From the IMG/VR virus record IMGVR_UViG_3300000115_005958, positions 2,063 through 37,241 of that record: DNA of 35,179 nucleotides; one strand, given 5' to 3'. The notes under the pieces are model-generated. The model made no database searches, was not told the DNA's origin, and worked only from the letters and a program-made list of their open reading frames with translations. Positions 1-5,629 of this stretch are shown here, one piece after another. The translations under genes and the position numbers were made by a program. The stretch's first letter is position 1. Each line of letters starts with the position of its first letter. Origin of the DNA: a virus.

Positions 1-340
1 TTTCAGGATCAATAATATCATCTTCAGTACCTAAAATAATTGTACGTTCATATGTGTTACCATAATATTCATATTCAGGATCTATTACTCTACTATGTAA
101 AGCAGGATTAAATAATAAAACATCAACCCCTAATCTTGAACCAATAATATCAGCGACATAACCACCCATACTAGAGCCAATAATTAGATCAGGCATACCT
201 AATGTATAAATAAATTCATCTAAATCTAGGGTTTCATAATTCATTTCAGGAGCATAAACAGCACCTTTTGTTGACAGGAAAGACACTTTTGGACCTCCTG
301 CTTCACTTTCTAAACCGTGTAAATATACTATTTTTTTCAT
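1..340 (-). CDS. YqiA-like alpha/beta-hydrolase esterase (C-terminus beyond window)
   Basis: Partial gene: 113 codons from ATG 340 run to the window edge without a stop. The product starts MKKIVYLHGLES, a first strand followed by an oxyanion-type HG loop. It has the nucleophile elbow GSSMGGY near residues 55-61, an FNPAL stretch near 78, and GTEDDIIDP near the cut end, which would carry the acidic residue of the triad. The catalytic His would lie outside the window. This layout and the short spacing match the UPF0227/YqiA esterase family, in which Ser-Asp-His cleaves short acyl esters. The start is supported by the leader AATAAAGGTTATG. It is last in a run of small minus-strand genes (985, 823, 464, 340) behind the promoter at 1024-1055. 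The family is my recognition of motifs; the substrate is unknown. Confidence 0.72.
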   Translation of the reverse strand, partial: MKKIVYLHGLESEAGGPKVSFLSTKGAVYAPEMNYETLDLDEFIYTLGMPDLIIGSSMGGYVADIIGSRLGVDVLLFNPALHSRVIDPEYEYYGNTYERTIILGTEDDIIDPE

Positions 341-350
341 AACCTTTATT

Positions 351-464
351 TTATTGATATTCATATTCTGTTTTAATTAACACACTCACATACTCTGCTA
401 ATTCAGGTTCTGTTATTGCACATACCTTTTTTTGTAATAATAATAATTTTTCTAAATTACTCAT
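351..464 (-). CDS. 37-residue small protein
   Basis: Short open frame from ATG 464 to TAA 351, starting MSNLEKLLLLQKK and ending TEYEYQ. It is supported by the leader AAATAAAGGTTATG, which also precedes its neighbours, and by exact packing: its stop lies 10 bases before the esterase start and its own start lies just after the end of the upstream gene at 470. It is predicted helical, with a leucine-rich first half and an acidic second half. The first three residues (MSN) match the next gene upstream, which is probably not meaningful. No function can be assigned. Confidence 0.6.
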   Translation of the reverse strand: MSNLEKLLLLQKKVCAITEPELAEYVSVLIKTEYEYQ

Positions 465-469
465 AACCT

Positions 470-823
470 TTATTTTAAAATTGTAATTTCATTTAATGCT
501 TCTAACGTTCCTTCAAAACCTGGAATATCATTGGTTTCTTTTAAGAATGTAATATCTTTATAATTGATTTTACCTACTGTTTTTTTACCTAACATATTGT
601 AATCATATAATGTAATACAAGTAGGACCTAATTTATTGATATTCATTCCTCTACCAAATAAACCTGAATCTTCAAAAATAGCATCACCCTCATCATTAAC
701 TCTAAATATCTTTGGGAAATCACCATACTCATTATCTTCACCACCTCTTCGGTACTCGGTAATTCCTTTTACAGTGAACTTAACATTTCCATTTTCAATA
801 ATCTCTTTTCTAAAATTTGACAT
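470..823 (-). CDS. Hypothetical early-type protein (117 aa)
   Basis: A 117-codon gene starting MSNFRKEIIENGNVKF. The start at 823 is fixed by the leader AAATAAAGGTTATG directly after the stop of the gene ending at 833. The product is mixed alpha/beta, mildly acidic, with several Gly-Asp and Gly-Arg turns, and has no signal peptide or membrane segment. I do not recognise the family. By position it is an early gene in the small operon read from the promoter at 1024-1055, together with the 50-codon, 37-codon and esterase genes. Such short early genes in large phages often encode host-takeover factors, but nothing in the sequence shows that here. Confidence 0.8.
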   Translation of the reverse strand: MSNFRKEIIENGNVKFTVKGITEYRRGGEDNEYGDFPKIFRVNDEGDAIFEDSGLFGRGMNINKLGPTCITLYDYNMLGKKTVGKINYKDITFLKETNDIPGFEGTLEALNEITILK

Positions 824-832
824 AACCTTTAT

Positions 833-985
833 TTATTTTAAATTAATTTTATTATATTCAACTTTTTTTGTTGTTTTAATACAAGTGATTAAATCATCAA
901 CAACACAAGGATCAACAATAGCGCCTTTTTCTTGTAATTTATAAACAATTGATTCTAATAATGTGTAAGAGTGTAATGTTGACAT
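833..985 (-). CDS. 50-residue small protein, first gene after promoter A
   Basis: Open frame from ATG 985 to TAA 833, starting MSTLHSYTLLESIVYKLQ and ending NKINLK. It is the first start codon downstream of the composite promoter at 1024-1055, giving a leader of roughly 30-38 nt. Its leader TTAAAATCAAAATTATG is identical to that of the GIY-YIG gene starting at 4588, which supports the start. Two cysteines (DPCVV, LITCI) are present. It is predicted mostly helical. Function unknown. The TAA overlaps the region supplying the AAAGG site of the next gene, so the two are probably translated in turn. Confidence 0.6.
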   Translation of the reverse strand: MSTLHSYTLLESIVYKLQEKGAIVDPCVVDDLITCIKTTKKVEYNKINLK

Positions 986-1023
986 AATTTTGATTTTAAT
1001 GTTGTGCTTAACTGCTCAACGTG

Positions 1024-1063
1024 GTAAATATACGAAAGATAGCCCGGGTAGCCAAGCCTCCCG
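1024..1063 (-). promoter_or_regulatory. Composite hairpin-promoter A (early type)
   Basis: On the minus strand, TTG at 1055-1053 is followed after exactly 20 nt by TATATTTAC at 1032-1024, close to the Bacteroidota -33 TTG/-7 TAnnTTTG promoter. The TTG is the three-base loop of a hairpin: arms 1045-1052 and 1056-1063 pair with one A-A mismatch and one G-U. The hairpin lies ten bases past the stop of the gene at 1074-1304, so it can also act as its terminator. It drives the gene starting at 985 and those after it. Confidence 0.7.
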
Positions 1064-1073
1064 TGCATTGTTT

Positions 1074-1304
1074 TTACCAGTTGTTAACATCATCTTCTCC
1101 ACGTTTTTCGTGGTCATGTTCACTATAAACCCTTAGGTTTAAATACTCACCATCTCCTATATAAGAGGTATCTTCTCTAATATCTTTGTCATATGCAAAA
1201 CAAAAATCATACTCCTCTTTTGTAAGGATTTCTTTTGTATTCATAATCTCTTCAAACCTGTTGAACTCTTGTTCTGCAATGTAAAGACTTTCTGGACTCA
1301 TCAT
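1074..1304 (-). CDS. Acidic hypothetical protein (76 aa)
   Basis: A 76-codon gene, MMSPESLYIAEQ to DDVNNW, rich in Asp and Glu. The first of two adjacent ATGs (1304) fits the leader AATTAAGGTTATG. The gene is monocistronic by layout: promoter B with its hairpin lies upstream at 1347-1392, and hairpin A lies directly after its stop. Its strong negative charge and small size resemble the DNA-mimic or enzyme-inhibitor proteins that some phages make early, but there is no recognisable family, so this is only a possibility. No cysteine motif beyond a single Cys, and no membrane segment. Confidence 0.75.
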   Translation of the reverse strand: MMSPESLYIAEQEFNRFEEIMNTKEILTKEEYDFCFAYDKDIREDTSYIGDGEYLNLRVYSEHDHEKRGEDDVNNW

Positions 1305-1346
1305 AACCTTAATTATTTAATGTATTGACTTAACTATCAATACATG

Positions 1347-1379
1347 GTAAATATACGAAAAATAATGCGCGTCTCCAAA
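1347..1379 (-). promoter_or_regulatory. Early-type promoter B
   Basis: Minus strand TTTG at 1379-1376, then 20 nt, then TATATTTAC at 1355-1347. The spacing and -7 box are the same as in the other four elements, although the surrounding hairpin sequence is unrelated. It lies 42 nt before the start of the 76-residue gene at 1304. The TTTG falls in the apex of the terminator hairpin at 1364-1392. Confidence 0.72.
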
Positions 1380-1392
1380 TGGGACGCGCATT
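1358..1392 (-). terminator. Intrinsic terminator overlapping promoter B
   Basis: A perfect 10-bp GC-rich stem, AATGCGCGTC paired with GACGCGCATT (1364-1373 with 1383-1392), has a 9-nt loop and is followed on the minus strand by ATTTTT. It starts 26 bases after the stop of the virion-type gene ending at 1418. Terminator and promoter B share the same bases. Confidence 0.8.
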
Positions 1393-1417
1393 GTCTTTTA
1401 TTTATTTTAATTTATTC

Positions 1418-2332
1418 TTAACTTGATGTTGTCGCTACTGCAGTTTTTGTTGATGTAGAAGTATAAGATAAGTTTAATTGAACTTCTGGACTGTTAGCTG
1501 CACTATAAATTTCACCTCCATTTTCTGCAATAGTAGATCCTACCATTGTTAAAATATCTCCAGTTAAATCTCCTGTTGCAATTGTTACTGTAATAGTACC
1601 TGTACCTCCACTTCCTAAAGCAGCGGCATCAATTGTTAATTGATCTCCTGGTTTAAAAGCATAAGCTGCTGATGCTTGTGATACAAATGAAATTTCAGAT
1701 AATACTCCTCCTCCATCTAAAATACAATTTGCAACTATATCAGAAACACCTGCTACACCTGTAAATGGAACTCCATTATAAGTTGCTGCTGCTCCTCCTG
1801 AAATTGTTCCTGATGCTGAACCTGCTAAATTAGCTCCAACTGTAATTACATGAGCTGCAATTCCTCCATCATTAGTTGCTGTTGCAGGATGGGTATGAGA
1901 AAATCTTACTAATTTAGATTGGCTATTATTATCCACATAAGTATAAACTACTGGTGAAACTGATCCACCACCTTGTTTTCCATTTGTAACACTAATTGTT
2001 GGTACACCACCCTTATCATCTACTAATACTGCTTTTTGGAATACAATATCAATAAAAGTAGTATTTTCTACAATAGAGGATAAAGCTGGGGTTGCATTAA
2101 ACACAGCATTTATTATTTTATTTTCAATATCTCCTTTAACATTATTCATAGCAGATAAAGAATTAAAAGCTAATTGCCTTGAAATCAACTGTTGTGCAAC
2201 AAAATCATCATATTGTAATTGTTCAGTTAAGTATTTTTTCTTTTGTTCTTGAAGAGATAAATTTCTAATATCATTTCTTTTGATAAAAGATTGCCATTCT
2301 CCAGGACTTTCTGCGTTGTGGTATAAAGCCAT
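1418..2332 (-). CDS. Putative virion structural protein (304 aa)
   Basis: A 304-codon gene starting MALYHNAESPGEWQS. The first 70 or so residues are helical and charged. Residues 80-300 are rich in Gly, Ala, Ser and Thr with alternating beta strands (for example GGGSVSPVVYTY and GSGGTGTITVTI), as in phage head-decoration or fibre proteins. There is one Cys and no signal peptide. It is a single-gene unit: the late-type box ATATTTATAA lies 25 nt upstream at 2358-2367 and an intrinsic terminator follows at 1364-1392. A strong dedicated promoter and terminator suit an abundant virion protein. I cannot name the family, and the structural role is inferred from composition and promoter class. Confidence 0.7.
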   Translation of the reverse strand: MALYHNAESPGEWQSFIKRNDIRNLSLQEQKKKYLTEQLQYDDFVAQQLISRQLAFNSLSAMNNVKGDIENKIINAVFNATPALSSIVENTTFIDIVFQKAVLVDDKGGVPTISVTNGKQGGGSVSPVVYTYVDNNSQSKLVRFSHTHPATATNDGGIAAHVITVGANLAGSASGTISGGAAATYNGVPFTGVAGVSDIVANCILDGGGVLSEISFVSQASAAYAFKPGDQLTIDAAALGSGGTGTITVTIATGDLTGDILTMVGSTIAENGGEIYSAANSPEVQLNLSYTSTSTKTAVATTSS

Positions 2333-2357
2333 AATTATTTATTATTGTTAAATTTTA

Positions 2358-2367
2358 TTATAAATAT
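2358..2367 (-). promoter_or_regulatory. Late-type promoter box before the 304-aa gene
   Basis: Exact 10-mer ATATTTATAA on the minus strand within ACATATTTATAATAAAA, ending 25 nt before ATG 2332. It matches six other copies placed just before late or structural operons. Role inferred from this placement and from the gp55-like sigma gene at 28317-29027. Confidence 0.6.
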
Positions 2368-2378
2368 GTAAAAAAATA

Positions 2379-3161
2379 TTAATATGCATTCCTCTTGGAA
2401 GTTGTTTGAAATGTTGATGTATAAGGTGTTGGTTTTGGGTTTTCAATATCGAACAAAGCTTTAACATGAGTAAATATTTCTATATTTTGTTCTTGTGTAC
2501 GAGGTGACTCATATATCTCCCAATTTTTACCTTTTATTTTTTTACCATTTTTATCTGGTCCTCGTGATTTAGATTTTAACCATAATACTGCTACTCTATC
2601 AATATCTTTTCCAAAACATTCTTCATAACATTGAGCATATATAGCCCCTTGTAAATCATAGGTAGTTTGGAGATGGTTTGATGTTTTAAAATCTATTATC
2701 CAACGTTCCATTTTACCATCTATTTCAATTTCACATACTAAATCACAGGTACCCGCTACCTCAATTTTATCTGAGAATAAATGTACTTCTGCTTCTATTA
2801 ATGTTGGATTATAAGTTTCCCAAAAATCCACAAATCTAAGGAACATTTGCCATACATGAGCAGGCATTTTAGGGTTACCATCTTTGTATAAAAATGTAAT
2901 TTCTTCACCGTTTAACCAGTCTTCAATCATTTCATGTACTAATGTTCCTTCTTCTGCTGCTTTTTTAACAATCCATTCCGCACTATAACCTACTTTTTTA
3001 AGCCAGTCTTCAAAGTATTTACCTTTTGGATAAGAGCTTAAAACATGGGTTACTGATGGATAATATTTACCATTTCGTCTATAATACCTTGAATCAGGCA
3101 TTGTAACTTGTTGATAATCATCTGAAATTTCTAATAGTCTTTTGTATGATTTTTTGATCAT
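2379..3161 (-). CDS. RecB/Cas4-like PD-(D/E)XK nuclease
   Basis: A 260-residue protein with the ordered motifs of the PDDEXK exonuclease family: GTLVHEMIEDW (His76), a GTCD motif (Asp140), IIDFKT (Asp157 and Lys159, the catalytic D-x-K), and QGAIYAQCY (Gln171 and Tyr175), the QxxxY motif typical of RecB-like enzymes. No iron-sulphur cysteine cluster of the Cas4 type is visible. Its start overlaps the end of the primase gene by four bases (ATGA), so the two are translationally coupled. The likely role is DNA processing in replication or recombination, or degradation of host DNA. In some phages this class substitutes for other recombination exonucleases. Family confident; precise role inferred. 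Confidence 0.85.
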   Translation of the reverse strand: MIKKSYKRLLEISDDYQQVTMPDSRYYRRNGKYYPSVTHVLSSYPKGKYFEDWLKKVGYSAEWIVKKAAEEGTLVHEMIEDWLNGEEITFLYKDGNPKMPAHVWQMFLRFVDFWETYNPTLIEAEVHLFSDKIEVAGTCDLVCEIEIDGKMERWIIDFKTSNHLQTTYDLQGAIYAQCYEECFGKDIDRVAVLWLKSKSRGPDKNGKKIKGKNWEIYESPRTQEQNIEIFTHVKALFDIENPKPTPYTSTFQTTSKRNAY

Positions 3162-4087
3162 ATAGCTAGTTTTTGTTCCATTAAATCATAGTAGGTTAAT
3201 GGTAACGTTGTTTGTATAAGTTTAGTGAAATTTTCGAAACCCATTTCACTCGGATCCTTATCTTGCATATCCACAAGATAGACTTCTTTACCTTCTGCCA
3301 TTAATCGTTCACAGAATTTTAAAGCTTGTTTAATTGCATCCCTATCTAATGCAATATAAATTTTATCTACTACAGAAGTAACTATTTTTTTCATTAAGCT
3401 ACTTTGTATGTTTTTCCCTAATAAAGGGATTGCGTTTCTTTTTATAGCCATAGCATCAAATAGTCCTTCACATAAAATAACTGGTACATTCCAATTTATT
3501 AAATGTTCATTTGGTACTATATCTCTACTTGCTGATGGATTACGATATTTAACATATGGTTCTTTTTCAAATGAACGAGCAGTAAAGTAATTTAGTCTAC
3601 CATCTACATCATATGTTGGAATTATAATCATATTTTTATATAAACCTTCTTTACAGTAACCTATATCATATTTAATAATATCGTATTTACTCACATGCCT
3701 ATTTTTTAGGTACGCAGTAGCGTGTCTAGCCATTATATCGCTTAAGTCAACGTTATCCAGGCTAATAAACTCGGATGGTAATACAACACTAGATACAACT
3801 TGGGTTTCCTTAATTGATTTTGAAGATTTAACTAAACTTCCTAATTCTACAAATTTATCTGCTGCTGCTTTAACCTGTCTAAATAAATTATATACTGTAG
3901 TTCCTCTAGCATCACATGCCCAACAATGCCAAGGATTTTTACCTTCGCGATTTTCAGTTAAGTTTACTTCTAATTTAGGTTTATGGTGATTACATAAAGG
4001 GCAATGGTAAGCATAGTTATTTCGAGCAGTAGCCTTGCCCGAACCCAATACTGAATTTACTAATGTAACTAATAATTGGTTTACCAT
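3158..4087 (-). CDS. DNA primase, zinc finger plus TOPRIM
   Basis: A 309-residue primase-type protein. A four-cysteine zinc finger is at the N-terminus (C29-x2-C32 ... C55-x2-C58, as HCPLC and HCWAC), used by DnaG-like primases to select template sites. A TOPRIM core follows, with VILCEGLFDAMAI near residues 203-215 (catalytic Glu) and YIALDRDA near 245-251 (metal-binding D-x-D), then DKDPSEMG. T4 gp61 is of similar length (about 340 residues). No helicase domain is fused, so a separate helicase is expected elsewhere. The gene is followed by the coupled nuclease. A TTCGTATATTACC box ends four bases before the ATG, suggesting its own promoter with almost no leader. No alternative Met lies before the zinc finger. 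Confidence 0.88.
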   Translation of the reverse strand: MVNQLLVTLVNSVLGSGKATARNNYAYHCPLCNHHKPKLEVNLTENREGKNPWHCWACDARGTTVYNLFRQVKAAADKFVELGSLVKSSKSIKETQVVSSVVLPSEFISLDNVDLSDIMARHATAYLKNRHVSKYDIIKYDIGYCKEGLYKNMIIIPTYDVDGRLNYFTARSFEKEPYVKYRNPSASRDIVPNEHLINWNVPVILCEGLFDAMAIKRNAIPLLGKNIQSSLMKKIVTSVVDKIYIALDRDAIKQALKFCERLMAEGKEVYLVDMQDKDPSEMGFENFTKLIQTTLPLTYYDLMEQKLAI

Positions 4088-4091
4088 ATAT

Positions 4092-4119
4092 GGTAATATA
4101 CGAAACTAGATTTTATCAA
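4092..4119 (-). promoter_or_regulatory. Possible primase promoter with near-leaderless start
   Basis: Minus strand TTCGTATATTACC (4104-4092) shares TTCGTATATT with the five composite early promoters. The best upstream TTG (4119-4117) is only 16 nt away rather than 20, and there is no hairpin. The box ends four bases before ATG 4087, so a transcript would begin at or next to the start codon. Tentative. Confidence 0.4.
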
Positions 4120-4588
4120 CCACGAAATCCTCAAATTCAATTTCATTTAAATCTTTTGTAAAAAATTTACCTAAAATGTTGTCATTAAAAAATTCATCTG
4201 GTTTTTCTAATACTTGATATATCATTTGGTATTTTATTTCAAAATATGTTAATGATTTTTTACTAGGACACATTTTTAATATGGTACGTTCAAATTCATC
4301 TTTTTTACCTTCTAATAATAGTTGTTTAATATCTGATTGAGACCCATAATATTTAAGCCAATCTGATTCTTTAACTACTAATTTATATGAAGGTCTTCTA
4401 CCAACTACTCCTGTTAAAGCTGCTAGTTCTTTTTTACCTAATTTTTTCTTTTGATTGTGAAATAATACTTTCTTCCCAATATACGATTTACCCGAAGGTT
4501 TGTGTGTTGTTATGTAAACAAAACCGAATGTATTTTCTGGGAATTGGGTAATATCTCCTATTTCATGCTGTTTATAGGTCCAACTCAT
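4106..4588 (-). CDS. GIY-YIG family nuclease-like protein
   Basis: A 160-residue protein with a GIY-YIG-type core at the N-terminus: FGFVYI at 21-26 and SYIGKK at 35-40, followed by a basic linker (QKKKLGKKE) and the conserved-looking ESDWLKYYGS segment, where GIY-YIG enzymes place further active-site residues. A helical tail (TYFEIKYQMIYQVL) follows. Stand-alone GIY-YIG proteins in T4-like phages are often homing (Seg-type) endonucleases or DNA repair/degradation enzymes. I see no intron or insertion signature beside it. The start at 4588 has the leader TTAAAATCAAAATTATG, the same as the gene at 985. Family confidence good; activity and role unproven. Confidence 0.72.
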   Translation of the reverse strand: MSWTYKQHEIGDITQFPENTFGFVYITTHKPSGKSYIGKKVLFHNQKKKLGKKELAALTGVVGRRPSYKLVVKESDWLKYYGSQSDIKQLLLEGKKDEFERTILKMCPSKKSLTYFEIKYQMIYQVLEKPDEFFNDNILGKFFTKDLNEIEFEDFVVDKI

Positions 4589-4598
4589 AATTTTGATT

Positions 4599-5144
4599 TT
4601 AAATTACTACCCACTTTTGATAAATAGGTGCATATATTACACCTCCGGGATTTACATTATTAGTAAATTTTGTTACTAAGGATTGCCATTGATCTTCAGT
4701 CATTTCATTTGGTAACCATATTGTATCTATTATAATTAAATCATATAATTCAGTAGTAGTATACGAATAAACATCTCCTTGAATTAAATTTATATTTTCA
4801 TTTAATTGCCCATGAGAATTAGTGTAATCAATAATTTCTTGAGATATTTCTAATACGTCAACTGTACTACAGTTTTTTTCTTCATATAAAGAAAGTGGAA
4901 ATAAACCCATCCCTAATCCTACTACTAATACAGAATCGCATGTTTCCCAATTAAAACTATTAAAATTATCCCTCCACCATTTACAATTTTCACAATCACC
5001 TAAAAATATTTCAGAGTAATTTGAAAAATTTCCTAAAGCATGGTTTGTATCTTTATATGTCATTATTGTATGACCATGTTCATCTTTATTTATTTCAAGT
5101 TTAGGACTTGTATAATCTGGTAAATTATTATCTATAAATTTCAT
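4599..5144 (-). CDS. SAM-dependent methyltransferase-like protein (spermidine-synthase fold)
   Basis: A 181-residue Rossmann-type protein. The glycine-rich nucleotide loop is VLVVGLGMG (residues 73-80). Acidic Glu99 ends the second strand (VDVLEIS), where SAM or decarboxy-SAM ribose is normally bound. INLIQGDV (Asp124) and YDLIIIDTIW (Asp140) supply motifs III and IV. This pattern fits spermidine synthase-like methyltransferases. The N-terminal part contains a Cys-x2-Cys (CENCKWW) and a region with LGNFSNYSEIF. The domain is short for a polyamine synthase, so a small-molecule or protein methyltransferase is more likely. It sits between fibre genes and the primase block, which gives no clear clue to substrate. 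Reaction not established. Confidence 0.7.
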   Translation of the reverse strand: MKFIDNNLPDYTSPKLEINKDEHGHTIMTYKDTNHALGNFSNYSEIFLGDCENCKWWRDNFNSFNWETCDSVLVVGLGMGLFPLSLYEEKNCSTVDVLEISQEIIDYTNSHGQLNENINLIQGDVYSYTTTELYDLIIIDTIWLPNEMTEDQWQSLVTKFTNNVNPGGVIYAPIYQKWVVI

Positions 5145-5161
5145 ATTTTTTAATGTTTATA

Positions 5162-5629
5162 TTATGGGGTACATTGATATACGGAAGTAATAACTCCTAA
5201 AGCATTAGTTTGAATAACTATATTTTCAGCTAAACCACTAGGAGGAGGACCAAAAGTTGATATATTTGTAGGGAGATATAAAGCTCCAGTAGAAATTATA
5301 GCTCCAACATTATCTTTAAAAGTATCACCTACTTCTGGGAAATTGTTGGTAGATGTATTTCCTGAACCTTTAACAAGTTTTCCGTTAGCATTATCAGTAT
5401 CACCTTGAGTACCATTACAAGCTTGTGCTGCCTTAACATTACCCGTGGTTTCTCCATATGCCTTAGGATATTCAGTAACATTTGAATAACCATAAAAATC
5501 TGATATAGCATCTGGGGCTGCAAATCCTGCAGTATCACTAAAGGTACCTAAAGATTGATTAGTAGCTGATTCCCCTAATTCAACCCTAATATCATTTATA
5601 CTTAAAGGTCCTGTAGTTGGTAAAGTCAT
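5162..5629 (-). CDS. Putative tail-fibre-associated protein (155 aa)
   Basis: The N-terminus, LPTTGPLSINDIRVELGES, matches a short module common in phage virion proteins in which P-x-x-G-x-(I/L)-S-x-x-D-I precedes E-(L/F)-G, followed by an aromatic ISDFYGYSN segment. The remainder is Gly/Thr/Asn-rich and beta-like with two cysteines. The stop of the 957-residue fibre gene and this start share base 5629 (TAATG), so translation is coupled. That places it as a fibre cap, connector or second fibre protein. The structural role is inferred from the N-terminal module and the neighbour. Confidence 0.62.
   Translation of the reverse strand: MTLPTTGPLSINDIRVELGESATNQSLGTFSDTAGFAAPDAISDFYGYSNVTEYPKAYGETTGNVKAAQACNGTQGDTDNANGKLVKGSGNTSTNNFPEVGDTFKDNVGAIISTGALYLPTNISTFGPPPSGLAENIVIQTNALGVITSVYQCTP

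Noticed and set aside
636-944. Plus-strand frame antisense to the 117-residue gene
   Set aside because: It overlaps two well-placed minus-strand genes with proper leaders and has no leader of its own.
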